A DNA stretch of 46,962 nucleotides from Desulfosporosinus sp. (GCA_020692355.1 JAIMKP010000022.1:1-46962); one strand, 5' to 3'; positions 1 to 9,041 are shown, counted from the first letter of the stretch. Made by a program: numbers and translations. The notes: generated from the sequence alone by a model not told the origin.

Positions 1-3
1 GAA

Positions 4-705
4 ATGAGTGTATTAAGTCGCCTGAAGGACATCTTTGGCGCAAAGGTGGAAAAAGGCCTCAACGGGTTGGAAAATCCGAAAGAGATGCTGGATTACAGTC
101 TCGTCAAAATGGAAGAGGGGTTACAGGCCCTCGCCCGTAATATCGCAGAATTCGGCACCGCCAAGAAACGCCTCGAATTTCAACGCAGCGCTTTCGAAGA
201 AACGATCCGGCGCTATGATGAACAAGCTCAAAAGGCCTTGGAATTGGGCCAGGAAGATTTGGCTAAAGAAGCTTTGGGTAGAAAATTGGAAACCCAGTCT
301 CGGCTCGCAGATGTGAACTCTAAAATCGAGCAGATGAATGCCCAACTTGATGGCCTTGCGAAAAGCCAAGAAGACCTGCGCCAAAAGATCCAAAACTTCC
401 GTATTAAGAAAGAAGAGTTGAAAGCCTTGTACACAGCATCACAGGCTCAGCTCAAAGTGAAAGAACTGCTGACCTCGGCGGGTTCAGAGGCGGAAAATAT
501 CGGCAGGACTGTGGAACGAGCCGAGGCCCGCATACAGGAAATGCAGGCACGCGCCGGAGCCCTGGATGATCTTGTGGATAAGGGTCTGCTCACAGAAGTA
601 CTATCCAATGGCCAAGACGATATCGAACGCAAGCTTAATCGTCTGAGTTCAAATGCGACCGTTGAGGCAGAACTCGCCAAATTGAAAGAACGGGTAGCTG
701 GTTAA
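4..705 (+). CDS. pspA: PspA/IM30 family phage-shock protein
   Basis: PspA/IM30 proteins bind the inner face of the cytoplasmic membrane and stabilise it under stress, forming ESCRT-III-like oligomers. The 233-residue product opens with the family-typical SVLSRLKDIFGAK, an amphipathic membrane-binding helix. After about residue 25 it is almost entirely charged heptad-rich coiled coil, which is the expected size and layout for PspA. The start at base 4 matches the conserved N-terminus, but only three bases precede it, so the ribosome site and promoter lie outside the window. The next gene follows after 41 bases on the same strand and is probably co-transcribed. No PspF-type activator or LiaRS system is visible here. 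Confidence 0.93.
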   Translation: MSVLSRLKDIFGAKVEKGLNGLENPKEMLDYSLVKMEEGLQALARNIAEFGTAKKRLEFQRSAFEETIRRYDEQAQKALELGQEDLAKEALGRKLETQSRLADVNSKIEQMNAQLDGLAKSQEDLRQKIQNFRIKKEELKALYTASQAQLKVKELLTSAGSEAENIGRTVERAEARIQEMQARAGALDDLVDKGLLTEVLSNGQDDIERKLNRLSSNATVEAELAKLKERVAG

Positions 706-746
706 ACCACAAAAACCTTGCTCAGATCATGAAGGAGGCAAAGACG

Positions 747-1415
747 ATGTGTGGAGGCAGAGGCTGGGGAGGATTCTTCGGCTGGGGTGGCTGTGGAGGA
801 GGGTATTTTGAGCCTTATTCACACCATCACCACGGTGACTCCCATGGACATCATAAACACGAACGGCAGGAATTGCTAGAGGAAATCCGCACCCTCTATG
901 CATCGGGTTATCTGACCCGCGTAGAATACTATGACACCCTAGAGCGATTGGAACGCGGCCGTTTCACATGGGTGGATCTAAAGGAGCTTAGAGCTCAAAA
1001 GAGCCGTTCTTACGCTTCCGATGATGAGACAAAACTGCCGGAAAGAGACCCTAGCATTCAGCGGGAACTTTCCGGTCTCGAACACAAAAAGGCAGCAATC
1101 ACCCGCGAAAAGACACAAACCGCCAAACTCCTACAAGAAATTGAACACTCGTTTCAAACCCTGGAAGCACAAATGGCAGACGCTGAACAGCGGGCCAAGG
1201 ATGTCGTGAATCAGGATGAAAACCAGGCGCGCGCCTTTCTGCGCCAGCGTCAAGAACTAGTTGGACAGTTGGGCGGACTGGGAGCTCGGCGACAAGAACT
1301 CTCAGAAGCGTTAACTCTTTTAGAAGCTGCCGAAAGCAAACTGCAAACGAAAATCCTGGAGCTCCAGGCCCTGGGGCAGAAGGAGAAACTGACCCGCCTG
1401 GCCAACTCGCTTTAG
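747..1415 (+). CDS. Gly/His-rich, SHOCT-like coiled-coil protein downstream of pspA
   Basis: I do not recognise a named family. The product (222 residues) has three parts. Residues 1-35 are rich in Gly, Trp, Cys and His (MCGGRGWGGFFGWGG, then an HHHH and a HGHHKH cluster) and look metal-binding or membrane-associated. Residues about 38-75 resemble a SHOCT-type short helical domain (LYASGYLTRVEYYDTLERL). From about 95 to the end it is a long charged coiled coil. I chose the ATG at 747 because AAGGAGG lies 8 bases upstream; an ATG at 729 sits before that site. Its position behind pspA, and a coiled coil like that of PspA, suggest a partner in the membrane-stress response. That role is inference. 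Confidence 0.75.
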   Translation: MCGGRGWGGFFGWGGCGGGYFEPYSHHHHGDSHGHHKHERQELLEEIRTLYASGYLTRVEYYDTLERLERGRFTWVDLKELRAQKSRSYASDDETKLPERDPSIQRELSGLEHKKAAITREKTQTAKLLQEIEHSFQTLEAQMADAEQRAKDVVNQDENQARAFLRQRQELVGQLGGLGARRQELSEALTLLEAAESKLQTKILELQALGQKEKLTRLANSL

Positions 1416-1457
1416 AAATGGGATTTCTAACGAAATTCCTTAACGGTATGTATCACC

Positions 1458-1490
1458 AAAGGATTGTCCCCCATCCTGGGACAGTCCTTT
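1458..1490 (+). terminator. Intrinsic terminator after the pspA operon
   Basis: A 13-bp stem (AAAGGATTGTCCC with its near-perfect complement, one G-U pair) closes a 7-base loop 40 bases after the stop codon of the preceding gene, followed by a short T-rich run. It separates the pspA unit from the hydrolase gene. Confidence 0.75.
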
Positions 1491-1608
1491 CATCTTTAGT
1501 TGAACGAGTTCACTTATTACCTAAAGATTTCTCCTCCCTACCTAGCAATAATAACCAACTCAGACTATACTTAGAGAAAGGCAAAATACTGGAAAGGTGG
1601 CGTTTGGC

Positions 1609-2439
1609 GTGCCTAAAACGGCGTTTCAGGCCCTCTCAGATGATGGATTAACGCTTTGGTATCAGGAATGGACACCTGAGGCCAAACCCTTGGCGGCCAT
1701 TGCCTTGGTGCACGGCCTGGGGGAACATTCTGGCCGCTACCAGCACCTAGCGGAGGCTTTAAACCAAGAAGGATATGCTCTCTTAACCTTTGACCTGCGC
1801 GGACATGGGCGTTCAGAAGGACAACGTGGCCACACTCCTTCTTATGACGCCCTGATGAAGGATGTGGGGCTCCTCATCAAACACGCGCGGGAGCGTTTTC
1901 CGGGACAGAGCCTTTTTCTCTATGGTCACAGCCTTGGCGGTAACCTCGTCCTCAATTACACCCTCCGTTTTTCCGCCCCGCTCAAAGGCGTGATTGCCAC
2001 CAGCCCCTGGCTGAAGCTCGCCTTCGAACCTGCGGCTATCAAATTAAAAATGGCCGGGCTTATGAACCGGATTTGGCCTAATTTCTCACAAACAAACGAA
2101 CTGGATGCACAAGCCTTAACCCATGATGAGGCTATTGTCCACGCCTATGAGACAGATCCCCTGGTTCACACGCTCATCTCGGCGCGTTTCTTCAAAAGCG
2201 TGCATAGCGCAGGGATCTGGGCCCTCGAGCATGCCGAACGCTTTCCGCTCCCTCTCTTACTAATGCACGGGTCGGCCGACCGGGTCACCTCATTTGAGGC
2301 CAGCCAAGCCTTCGCAGCCCGCCAGCCGGAACAATGCACATTCAAAACCTGGGACGGACTTTACCATGAACTGCATCATGAGCCAGAATGGCCGGACGTT
2401 GTGAAGTCTATTACTGTTTGGCTGAAAAACCAGTTCTAA
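1609..2439 (+). CDS. Alpha/beta hydrolase, monoacylglycerol-lipase type
   Basis: A serine hydrolase of the lysophospholipase/monoacylglycerol lipase group, probably acting on acylglycerols or related esters in the cytoplasm. Numbered from an upstream in-frame GTG at 1597, the nucleophile elbow GHSLGG places the catalytic Ser at about residue 112. The acid is the Asp in HGSADRVTS and the His is in GLYHELHHEPE, which is close to the typical MGL motif. The oxyanion-hole region VHGLGEHSGRY is also typical. I prefer the GTG start at 1609 because AAGGTGG sits 8 bases before it; the GTG at 1597 overlaps that site. Its stop overlaps by 4 bases the stop of the convergent exporter gene. Confidence 0.9.
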   Translation: MPKTAFQALSDDGLTLWYQEWTPEAKPLAAIALVHGLGEHSGRYQHLAEALNQEGYALLTFDLRGHGRSEGQRGHTPSYDALMKDVGLLIKHARERFPGQSLFLYGHSLGGNLVLNYTLRFSAPLKGVIATSPWLKLAFEPAAIKLKMAGLMNRIWPNFSQTNELDAQALTHDEAIVHAYETDPLVHTLISARFFKSVHSAGIWALEHAERFPLPLLLMHGSADRVTSFEASQAFAARQPEQCTFKTWDGLYHELHHEPEWPDVVKSITVWLKNQF

Positions 2440-3509
2440 TACCTACCCACGTGCCGAAAAGTTCCCAGATCATAGAGGGATTTCATCCGCCTTCCGGCCC
2501 AGCGCATCTCGGTCGCAACCACTGCGATCTCCATCATGGCTCGCAGATAAAATACTCCGCTTACTTTACTTTGCCAGGCATCCAGCGTGTGATCAAAGGC
2601 AGCCCAATACTCCGTGTCTTCCCGGGCCTTTTCAGGAGCGTGGGGCTGGGTTAGTCCAATGCTCACTTTGTGGGCCCAAAACCCCAGTTTCCTTTCACCT
2701 TCCAGTACGACATCGAGGATCGCTTGATATTCGGCACTCACCCCTTCGCCGGGGAGTGGCGAATCCGGCGCATTTCGCCGCTGTACGCGTTGCGCAGTCA
2801 TTTCACCGATGTTTTGGCCTCGTTCGATGAAACCCCGACAGATTTCGATGGTGCGCTCAACCAGCAAGGCGTTGTCTTGTTGTGTGAACTCTTCCCGACC
2901 ATGCTCATGAAGATTCATCACGCCATCCAAGCGCTGCAAGAGGTTCGATGGCTGTTCAGCAACGAATCCAGCCAATGAGGCGGAAGATACAAACGTGATA
3001 ATACTGTCTAAGAAATAGGTAGATGTATCCCGGAAGAGAAGCTCTAACTCTGAAAAAAGTTTTTCTTTATGTTCTGGCGGCAACAGTATACGGTTAACAA
3101 TGAGAGCCACCCCGAGACCGAGTAGAACCGCCAAGGAACGCATCCCGGCATGGAGCAAAAACTGATCCGTCGGCGAACCCAACACAAAAACGATAGACAC
3201 AACCCCCAGCGTAATCCCTCCGGACCATCCGAGACGATTGCAGAGAAGAATGACGAGAATGACAGCTAGGCCAATGACCACTGGGTTTGGGCCAAGTGTA
3301 AGCCCCAAAAGCATAGCCAAAACCACACTCAGTATATGTACGCCCACCTGCTCCCACGCATTACGCAGGGATTTGCGAACCGATGGTTGCATGTTCACGA
3401 CCACTGAAATGGCCGCAAAAATAGCCGGCTCGATATGGAACATTGTACTCAAATACATGGCCAAAGTTACAGCAATCCCCGTTTTTAATACTCGGGCTCC
3501 AATATACAT
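2436..3509 (-). CDS. Aromatic acid exporter (ArAE/FUSC) family membrane protein
   Basis: Putative efflux protein of the ArAE/FUSC superfamily, in the cytoplasmic membrane. The N-terminal half has about six hydrophobic segments, ending in the NRILLPP stretch typical of the family. The C-terminal half is soluble and helical, like the ArAE C-terminal domain. The open frame extends upstream to 3590, but the ATG at 3509 has a strong GGAGGGAGGGGAG site and begins with the family-like YIGARVLKTGIAV, so I use it (357 residues). It follows larA on the same strand after an intrinsic terminator at 3541-3571, so expression probably depends on read-through or a promoter within that hairpin region. The substrate is unknown. 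Confidence 0.87.
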   Translation of the reverse strand: MYIGARVLKTGIAVTLAMYLSTMFHIEPAIFAAISVVVNMQPSVRKSLRNAWEQVGVHILSVVLAMLLGLTLGPNPVVIGLAVILVILLCNRLGWSGGITLGVVSIVFVLGSPTDQFLLHAGMRSLAVLLGLGVALIVNRILLPPEHKEKLFSELELLFRDTSTYFLDSIITFVSSASLAGFVAEQPSNLLQRLDGVMNLHEHGREEFTQQDNALLVERTIEICRGFIERGQNIGEMTAQRVQRRNAPDSPLPGEGVSAEYQAILDVVLEGERKLGFWAHKVSIGLTQPHAPEKAREDTEYWAAFDHTLDAWQSKVSGVFYLRAMMEIAVVATEMRWAGRRMKSLYDLGTFRHVGRY

Positions 3510-3540
3510 CCGTTCTCCCCTCCCTCCAACGTGCCAGGAA

Positions 3541-3571
3541 CTTAAAAACCCTCTGTCCCGAGAGCAGAGGG
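3541..3571 (-). terminator. Intrinsic terminator after larA
   Basis: On the minus strand a 7-bp perfect stem (CCCTCTG/CAGAGGG, 9-base loop) is followed directly by a run of five T. It lies 44 bases after the larA stop and just before the ribosome site of the exporter gene. Confidence 0.75.
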
Positions 3572-3614
3572 CTTCGCTGCCTAGAAACATTATAGGAGAT
3601 AAGAAACGCTCTGT

Positions 3615-4889
3615 CTAGATGCTTGTATATAGTGGAATAGTCGCCCCTCCAAACGGCATCACTAGAATACGCTGCATTGGCTTAACGTCCGCAGCTTCCA
3701 AAGCTTCAGCCAGAGAACGCACACCCTGAATCCCCATCGGTTGAACCAGAGCCGGATCAATCTGAGACAACAAAATCACTCGGGCCTTGTGTGCGGCTTC
3801 TACTGCAGCATAAAAAATGTAACCAGGAATGCTAAAATTGCGGCGCAGTTCCGGATCCAGACGCCCCTCTTTTAACGGAGCACTCCATCCGAAAAACGCC
3901 TCGGCACCCGCCCCTTCGCGGCATTCCGCCAACATAAGAATCGTACCACCGTCTTTAACCGCTAACACTGCATTAAACAAGGTCTTCGTCGCCTGGTAGA
4001 GCGAAATATCTTTTGGAAATCCTCCGCAGCTCGCGATAACCAAATCCGCTTTCTCCCGAATCGGTATGCCATATTTCTGATCAGCCCAGTGGCAGCCCGC
4101 ATTCCAAGCCTTAAACCAATCTCCGGCGACAAGCTTAGCAATTCGTCCATCCGTATGAATGATCGCATTGACCAAAAAATCCGGGTTAACAAGCCTGGCT
4201 GCATCGACCATATCCTCATGAAGAGGATTGTTTTCCAGGACACCGACGCCAATCAACGGATTGGAACGCTCAGCCTCCGGGTCCAAAGCATGCAAATGAT
4301 TCTGGGCTATCGTTTGGCGGCTAGAAACCCCCGGTACAATCGACTTGCGACCTCCACCAAAACCGGCCATCAAATGATGGACAATACCCCCCGTCAGAAT
4401 GACCTTCCGCTCGACCACCAGGGAATTGACATAGACTTCAGTACCACGCACGGTTCTGCCGACATGCATCATCGGAGAACGGTCACAATCATGGTCAACC
4501 ACTTTGAGGCGCTTAAAGAGTTCCTCGCCGACAATCTTTCGCTTCTCCTCTGCCGTTTGGCCGCGATGCGTACCTGTCGCTATCAAGACAAGAATGTCCA
4601 TATCTGGAATCCCCAAAGCATTCAGGCGGTTGACAATGGTCGGCAAGTACTGGTCGAGTTTTACCAGCCGCGTAATATCACTCGCGACGATCGTAATTTT
4701 GTCCCCGGAAGTAAACACCTCGTTAAAAGGCCGGGAAGCCAAAGGATAATCGAGAACCATATTGACCTCTGACTCGACATCCTGGATGACCTCAATGTCT
4801 TGGGGGTAAAGCTCCTGAATGACCGAATTGGAATCAAGAGAAAAGTTTATATATTGATCACCGTATTTTAGCGAATACTCCTTGAACAT
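3615..4889 (-). CDS. larA: LarA-family nickel-dependent lactate racemase homologue
   Basis: LarA interconverts D- and L-lactate (or related 2-hydroxyacids) using a nickel-pincer cofactor tethered to lysine. The 424-residue product is full length. It shows the family catalytic motifs: GTHR, DHDCDRS, and HHLMAGFGGGRKSIVPG, where the His pair and the Lys correspond to the Ni-binding His and the cofactor-attaching Lys, plus a downstream QNHLH. An AAGGGGG site lies 8 bases before the ATG. No larB, larC or larE (cofactor synthesis) is in the window. The lactate/glycolate dehydrogenase-type gene at 6246 is consistent with lactate use. Many LarA homologues racemise other hydroxyacids, so the exact substrate is not certain. 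Confidence 0.88.
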   Translation of the reverse strand: MFKEYSLKYGDQYINFSLDSNSVIQELYPQDIEVIQDVESEVNMVLDYPLASRPFNEVFTSGDKITIVASDITRLVKLDQYLPTIVNRLNALGIPDMDILVLIATGTHRGQTAEEKRKIVGEELFKRLKVVDHDCDRSPMMHVGRTVRGTEVYVNSLVVERKVILTGGIVHHLMAGFGGGRKSIVPGVSSRQTIAQNHLHALDPEAERSNPLIGVGVLENNPLHEDMVDAARLVNPDFLVNAIIHTDGRIAKLVAGDWFKAWNAGCHWADQKYGIPIREKADLVIASCGGFPKDISLYQATKTLFNAVLAVKDGGTILMLAECREGAGAEAFFGWSAPLKEGRLDPELRRNFSIPGYIFYAAVEAAHKARVILLSQIDPALVQPMGIQGVRSLAEALEAADVKPMQRILVMPFGGATIPLYTSI

Positions 4890-4971
4890 GCTAAACCCCC
4901 TTAAATTCTTTTCAGTCGCGTTCGTTATTCCTGGGCATTTCCGCTATCCGCGCTTCTGAAACAAAATTTCG

Positions 4972-5625
4972 TCACTTGCTTAACGGCATAATGTAGATGA
5001 GCATCATGATAAAGTGAATAATGGTTCCTGCCGCCGTAAACAAATGAAATATCTCGTGAAAACCAAATTTCTTTGGGACAAAGTTTAAGATCTTCGTGGC
5101 ATAGATCACGGCCCCGATCGTATAGGCGACACCGCCCAAGGCCATAAGGAGAATCGCTCCCATGGGCAAGCTTTGTACCAACTTAAAAAAGGGAACCAAA
5201 GCAACCCACCCTAACGTGAGATAGAAAGCCGTGGAAACATAGCGGGGCATGTTGATAAACCAGATCTTCAGAACCATGCCCGTGATGGCTAATACCCACA
5301 CTGCGGCGAGCATCGCCCATCTCCAGGTTCCTTCCAAACCGTAGTAAAACACTGGCGTATAGGAGCCGGCGATGAGAAAATAAATCGCAATATGATCTAA
5401 CTTCCTCAGAATTCGTTCTTTCTCCGCCGTTGTCCTCACCCAGTGGTAGAGAGAGCTTGCCCCGTACAACAAAATGACACTGACTCCAAAAATACTCATG
5501 GTGACAAGCTTTGAAAGATCGTGTTGGGATAACTCAATCAGGAAGATCAAACCAATGATTCCCGCAACAAAGGGAATCAGATGAGTAATCGTGTTAACCG
5601 GTTCTTTCATGCTTAAGCCTGGCAA
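4972..5625 (-). CDS. Hemolysin III / YqfA-type (PAQR superfamily) membrane protein
   Basis: A seven-transmembrane protein of the hemolysin III family. Motifs are visible in order: N-terminal EPVNTITHLIPF, SSLYHWV, KLDHIAIYFLIAGSYTP, and near the C-terminus FGFHEIFHLFTAAGTIIHF. The His residues form the putative metal site of the superfamily. The name is historical and does not prove haemolysis; homologues are linked to membrane lipid homeostasis. An in-frame ATG at 5634 touches the AAGGAG site, whereas TTG at 5625 has 9-base spacing, so I chose TTG; ATG at 5610 is a third option. larA follows 82 bases downstream on the same strand. Confidence 0.87.
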   Translation of the reverse strand: MPGLSMKEPVNTITHLIPFVAGIIGLIFLIELSQHDLSKLVTMSIFGVSVILLYGASSLYHWVRTTAEKERILRKLDHIAIYFLIAGSYTPVFYYGLEGTWRWAMLAAVWVLAITGMVLKIWFINMPRYVSTAFYLTLGWVALVPFFKLVQSLPMGAILLMALGGVAYTIGAVIYATKILNFVPKKFGFHEIFHLFTAAGTIIHFIMMLIYIMPLSK

Positions 5626-5657
5626 TAGCAACATCTCCTTTTTGGGATCTCAGTCTT

Positions 5658-5666
5658 ATTATACCA
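5658..5666 (-). promoter_or_regulatory. Extended -10 promoter for hemolysin III (and perhaps larA)
   Basis: On the minus strand TGGTATAAT forms a perfect extended -10 about 33 bases before the start region. A clear -35 is not visible at 17 bases, which is common for extended -10 promoters. Confidence 0.6.
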
Positions 5667-5902
5667 CACACATTTACTTAAGTTAGCGCAAGCAGAAGCC
5701 TAAGTTGCTTTATTTCCTATAGATTAGGAGGCCTATTTCTTGAGCGATGGTTAATTATTAGGAACCGTTCAAGACAAGTTCCATATACTGATATCAGAAA
5801 GGGAGAAGGTCCAGACTACGGTAGGGTATCTCAGGCAAACGAGCCCTCTTATCTTCTAGGCTGAATCAAACAGCCAAATCTAGCATGAAAAGGGGTTTGT
5901 TT

Positions 5903-6151
5903 ATGGCGTTGTTTGGCGTACCCTTTGCACCAGTACCCTTCATTGTCGGGCTTTTTGACACCTATCCCATTGGTGCTGCACTCAGAATCGGCATGGATAG
6001 TGGCTTCTGGACCGGTAACTTCGGAGGCCTCCAAGACGGTAATGCGGTATTAACCAACGCACTGCTCTTTTCCAACGTCGGTACCCCGATTGACGGTATT
6101 CGTCCTGTTGTGCGTATCCCGATCCGCGCCATCACTTTCGTCAGCCAATAG
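5903..6151 (+). CDS. Small hypothetical protein
   Basis: No family recognised. The 82-residue frame (starting MALFGVPFAPVPFIVG) is hydrophobic at its N-terminus and then alternates Gly, Asn, Thr and aliphatic residues, without Cys, His clusters or charged helices. An AAAAGGGG site lies 8 bases before the ATG at 5903; an in-frame ATG at 5885 precedes that site. The frame ends 17 bases before the 16-bp hairpin shared with the convergent dehydrogenase. Third-position choice looks coding-like. The upstream stretch 5667-5902 has no gene I can support. It holds one hairpin-prone stretch near 5822-5850 (AGGG/CCCT with CTC/GAG), so a structured leader is possible but not assigned. Confidence 0.5.
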   Translation: MALFGVPFAPVPFIVGLFDTYPIGAALRIGMDSGFWTGNFGGLQDGNAVLTNALLFSNVGTPIDGIRPVVRIPIRAITFVSQ

Positions 6152-6168
6152 TAGTCAAAAAACACCAC

Positions 6169-6203
6169 GTCTAAGGACAGCCTCATTGAGGCTGTCCTTA
6201 GAC
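6169..6203. terminator. Bidirectional 16-bp hairpin terminator
   Basis: A perfect 16-bp inverted repeat (GTCTAAGGACAGCCTC and its complement) with a 3-base loop lies between two convergent genes. On the minus strand it is followed within a few bases by a run of six T, so it is best suited to ending the dehydrogenase transcript. It can also stop the small plus-strand gene. Confidence 0.85.
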
Positions 6204-6245
6204 TATACTTACCGTACATTAAGGAAAACTTGGCTTCATCCAGCT

Positions 6246-8951
6246 CTATTTGCTCGCTTCAGCCGGCACAACGATTGGTGCTAAGACGCTGTCTTGGAGT
6301 AACTCGACACATTGAGCCATATAGGCCCCGACTTTAGCCGAAGGATCCACGGTTTGAATGCCGAGCGCACGCGCTACCAACTCCGTCAGATCCATTTGCT
6401 GCACCTTTGTACCCATGGCGTGACAAGTCGCGTTGAACTGTGAACCACATCCCGCACAATTGGTCACCAGCCATTCGGAACCCGTCGCCTCCGCTTCCTG
6501 AACCCGTTTGATCCCACTGTGCTGAACAGAAGCCAGGGAATCAAAGGCAGATACCAGACCGCAGCAGAGGCCCTGCTCTTTGATATGCTCCATTTCCCGA
6601 AATTCCAGTCCCGGAATCGCCCGAATAACACTGCGTGGTTCCTCATAGTGGCCAAACCAGCGGCCAACATGGCAGGAATCGTGGTAAGTGATGGTGTTGT
6701 TGATCGATTGAGCGAATTTCAGGCTGCCATCGGCAATCAGCTCACTGAGATAGACCACAATGTGCTTAAATCGGATGTTGCACTCAATGCCCATCTCCAA
6801 CGCCATCAGGGGATAGTTTTCGTTAAACGTGGCGTAACATCCGGGGCAGGAGAAAACGATCGTATCAATACCAGATTCATTGAACATCTCCAAATTGCGC
6901 CTGACTAAGTCCTTGAAGTCCTGCTTGTAGCCACCCAATGCCAGGTACAGACCACAACAGCGTTCCCGCTCACCGTAATGGACAAACGGTATCCCCAAAT
7001 GATGCAGGATTCTGGTCGCATTTTGAGCCATGTTATCCATGATCGTAGAAGCCCAGCAACCCGACCAGTAAGCGACTTTGCCATGAGTCTGAGTGGGCAC
7101 ATCCAGCCATTTCAACCTATCTTCTGCCGGCACACCCCAAAAATTCCCCGTGTTCAAAACATTGCTACGGATGATCTCTAGGCCCGTGTTGTGCAGCTTA
7201 TTCTTGTTAAATTCAAACCGCAAAGACATCCAGTGATGGGCATTGTGGGAACGGACTTGGCAAACCGTATCACATTTCTTGCAGGTTGTACAAGGATAAA
7301 GGGCCTTGCCCACTTCGTCATCCATGGGAATTTTGCCTTTGATATATTGATTAAGGATAAAATACTTGCCTCGCGGAGAATTGCTCTCCCAAGGCACCGC
7401 ATCAAATACGGTGCAGACATTGCGGCAATAGCCGCACATCGCGCAGGCAAACGTATCATCTGTCAACTCCTCATCAAGGGGTGAGGCGAAATCGCCCTTT
7501 TGCCATTTAGTGAGCAGCCTACCGGCCAAGCCAATAACGCCGCTTCCAGCATTCGCTACTTTCATCGCTGCAGAGAGCATTTTGGTCGGAGATTGTTTAT
7601 CCAGGGAAGGAGGGACGATTTTTCCAGGATTCATGATGCCTTTCGGGTCAATTTCTTGTTTGAAATTCCAGATGCGTTGAAGGTGTTCTTCTCCGTAAAA
7701 ACTTTTCGCCCTGTCCGTAAAGTACATACCAACTGAAAACACATGGCCTCCGACTTTTTCCCCACCGTCAATGACATCAAGCGCACAGGCGTAAGCCAAG
7801 GGAAATCCCAGTTTTCGCTCATCTGTCAGCATAAAGCCCAGGATCGAAATATGGTCAGGTCCAACCATCGTTCCTTCGAGGGCAAAGTCCCCTTTGAACT
7901 TCCGTTCCACTTGCCCAACGAACTCCTCAACTCCCTTGATCGGGACGACGACTTCGCTTGCCACCAGGGTTGGCCCCAGTTTTTTAAAGCGCATTGGATA
8001 AAACTTGTCGTCCCATTCCTCGACCGCTAATTTTTCCCGCATGACTTTGCCGCCATTGGACATTGTCAAGCGGCGTATCTGGTTTTCCACCGCAGATCGT
8101 CTAGGCTTAGGAAACACCATCGTGACCAAGTATTCGTCTTCGGGCAGCACATAGTGTTCTAAGGCTTTTTGCTTCAGCGCCGTAAAGGCAGGCGTCGCCA
8201 GACTCACATTCCAAACCCCTACCTTCTCCCCAGACAACCCTTTGAGAAATCCCGCTGCCTTTTCAAGATCCGGGAAAGCAGACAGCATGACATTTTCTTC
8301 ATCCAGTTCACGAGTACTAATGGTAACTTTCACAATAAAGCCCGTAATTCCACATAAACTATAGACGTTCTGCAGGGCATCCCCTCTATATGTCTTTAGC
8401 TCTCCGTTCGGCAATACCACATCAACGGCTACGACATTCTGGCTGCAATCCCCAAATTCGTAACTACCGTAGCCACTTCCTCCCTGTGCCACCCAACCGC
8501 CAACAGTAGAACTGTTTGAGCTAGAAGGGAACGCCCTTAATGCCAGACCCCGCTGGTTAAGTTCTTGTTCCAAGTTCGTCCAAATAACGCCGGGCTCTAC
8601 CGTAGCGGTCATGCTTTTCGTGTCGACATCAAGAATTTTGTTCATGCGCACGAAGTCGACAACAATACCCGCTTTAGCAGGAACACTGCCACCAAACCCG
8701 GCACTACCGGCCCCCCGCGGCACGAGGGGAATCCGTTCTTCCTTGGCCACCTTGACCAGAGCGATAACCTCTTCCACACTGGTCGGTTGCGCTACGCCAT
8801 CCGGAGTACATTCGATCAGGTTCCGAATTTGGTCAGGCATGATGCCCATGTCGTGAGAATAACAAATTCTCTCCACTTTGTTAAAGCGCACACGTTCACT
8901 AAAGATCCCTTTCAATCTTGACATTTGAGTTGTTGTTAAGTTGTTCTTCAT
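6246..8951 (-). CDS. Fused FAD-linked / Fe-S (D-)lactate or glycolate dehydrogenase
   Basis: A 901-residue GlcD-GlcF-type fusion that would oxidise D-lactate, glycolate or a related 2-hydroxyacid and pass electrons on through Fe-S clusters. Domains in order: FAD-binding PCMH (about 35-190, with VPRGAGSAGFGG and STVGGWVAQGGSGYGS); FAD-oxidase C-terminal domain (about 210-465, ending PKGIMNPGKIVPP); two 4Fe-4S motifs (CAMCGYCRNVC and CTTCKKCDTVC); then two CCG domains (RCCGLYLALGG, SCPGCY, and SCHVGRW, LCCG, NCAGCG). GlcD and GlcF are often separate genes. The ATG has a GGGAGAG site. A triple-HTH regulator and a set of TGAAC dyads lie upstream. LarA nearby favours lactate as the substrate, but the sequence alone does not decide. 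Confidence 0.9.
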   Translation of the reverse strand: MKNNLTTTQMSRLKGIFSERVRFNKVERICYSHDMGIMPDQIRNLIECTPDGVAQPTSVEEVIALVKVAKEERIPLVPRGAGSAGFGGSVPAKAGIVVDFVRMNKILDVDTKSMTATVEPGVIWTNLEQELNQRGLALRAFPSSSNSSTVGGWVAQGGSGYGSYEFGDCSQNVVAVDVVLPNGELKTYRGDALQNVYSLCGITGFIVKVTISTRELDEENVMLSAFPDLEKAAGFLKGLSGEKVGVWNVSLATPAFTALKQKALEHYVLPEDEYLVTMVFPKPRRSAVENQIRRLTMSNGGKVMREKLAVEEWDDKFYPMRFKKLGPTLVASEVVVPIKGVEEFVGQVERKFKGDFALEGTMVGPDHISILGFMLTDERKLGFPLAYACALDVIDGGEKVGGHVFSVGMYFTDRAKSFYGEEHLQRIWNFKQEIDPKGIMNPGKIVPPSLDKQSPTKMLSAAMKVANAGSGVIGLAGRLLTKWQKGDFASPLDEELTDDTFACAMCGYCRNVCTVFDAVPWESNSPRGKYFILNQYIKGKIPMDDEVGKALYPCTTCKKCDTVCQVRSHNAHHWMSLRFEFNKNKLHNTGLEIIRSNVLNTGNFWGVPAEDRLKWLDVPTQTHGKVAYWSGCWASTIMDNMAQNATRILHHLGIPFVHYGERERCCGLYLALGGYKQDFKDLVRRNLEMFNESGIDTIVFSCPGCYATFNENYPLMALEMGIECNIRFKHIVVYLSELIADGSLKFAQSINNTITYHDSCHVGRWFGHYEEPRSVIRAIPGLEFREMEHIKEQGLCCGLVSAFDSLASVQHSGIKRVQEAEATGSEWLVTNCAGCGSQFNATCHAMGTKVQQMDLTELVARALGIQTVDPSAKVGAYMAQCVELLQDSVLAPIVVPAEASK

Positions 8952-9041
8952 CCTATTCTCTCCCTTTCGTATCTATTTGTTCGTTTTGCGTAAATTCGCA
9001 AGTTTCCAGACACCACCCCCTTGAGAGCCCAGTCCGCATAT

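Noticed and set aside
1418-1651. 77-codon plus-strand frame before the hydrolase
   Set aside because: It reads through an intrinsic terminator hairpin and has no ribosome site or family resemblance; it also overlaps the hydrolase start.
4089-4772. Long plus-strand frame of 227 codons inside larA
   Set aside because: It is antisense to a clear LarA protein with intact catalytic motifs; the frame is a shadow.
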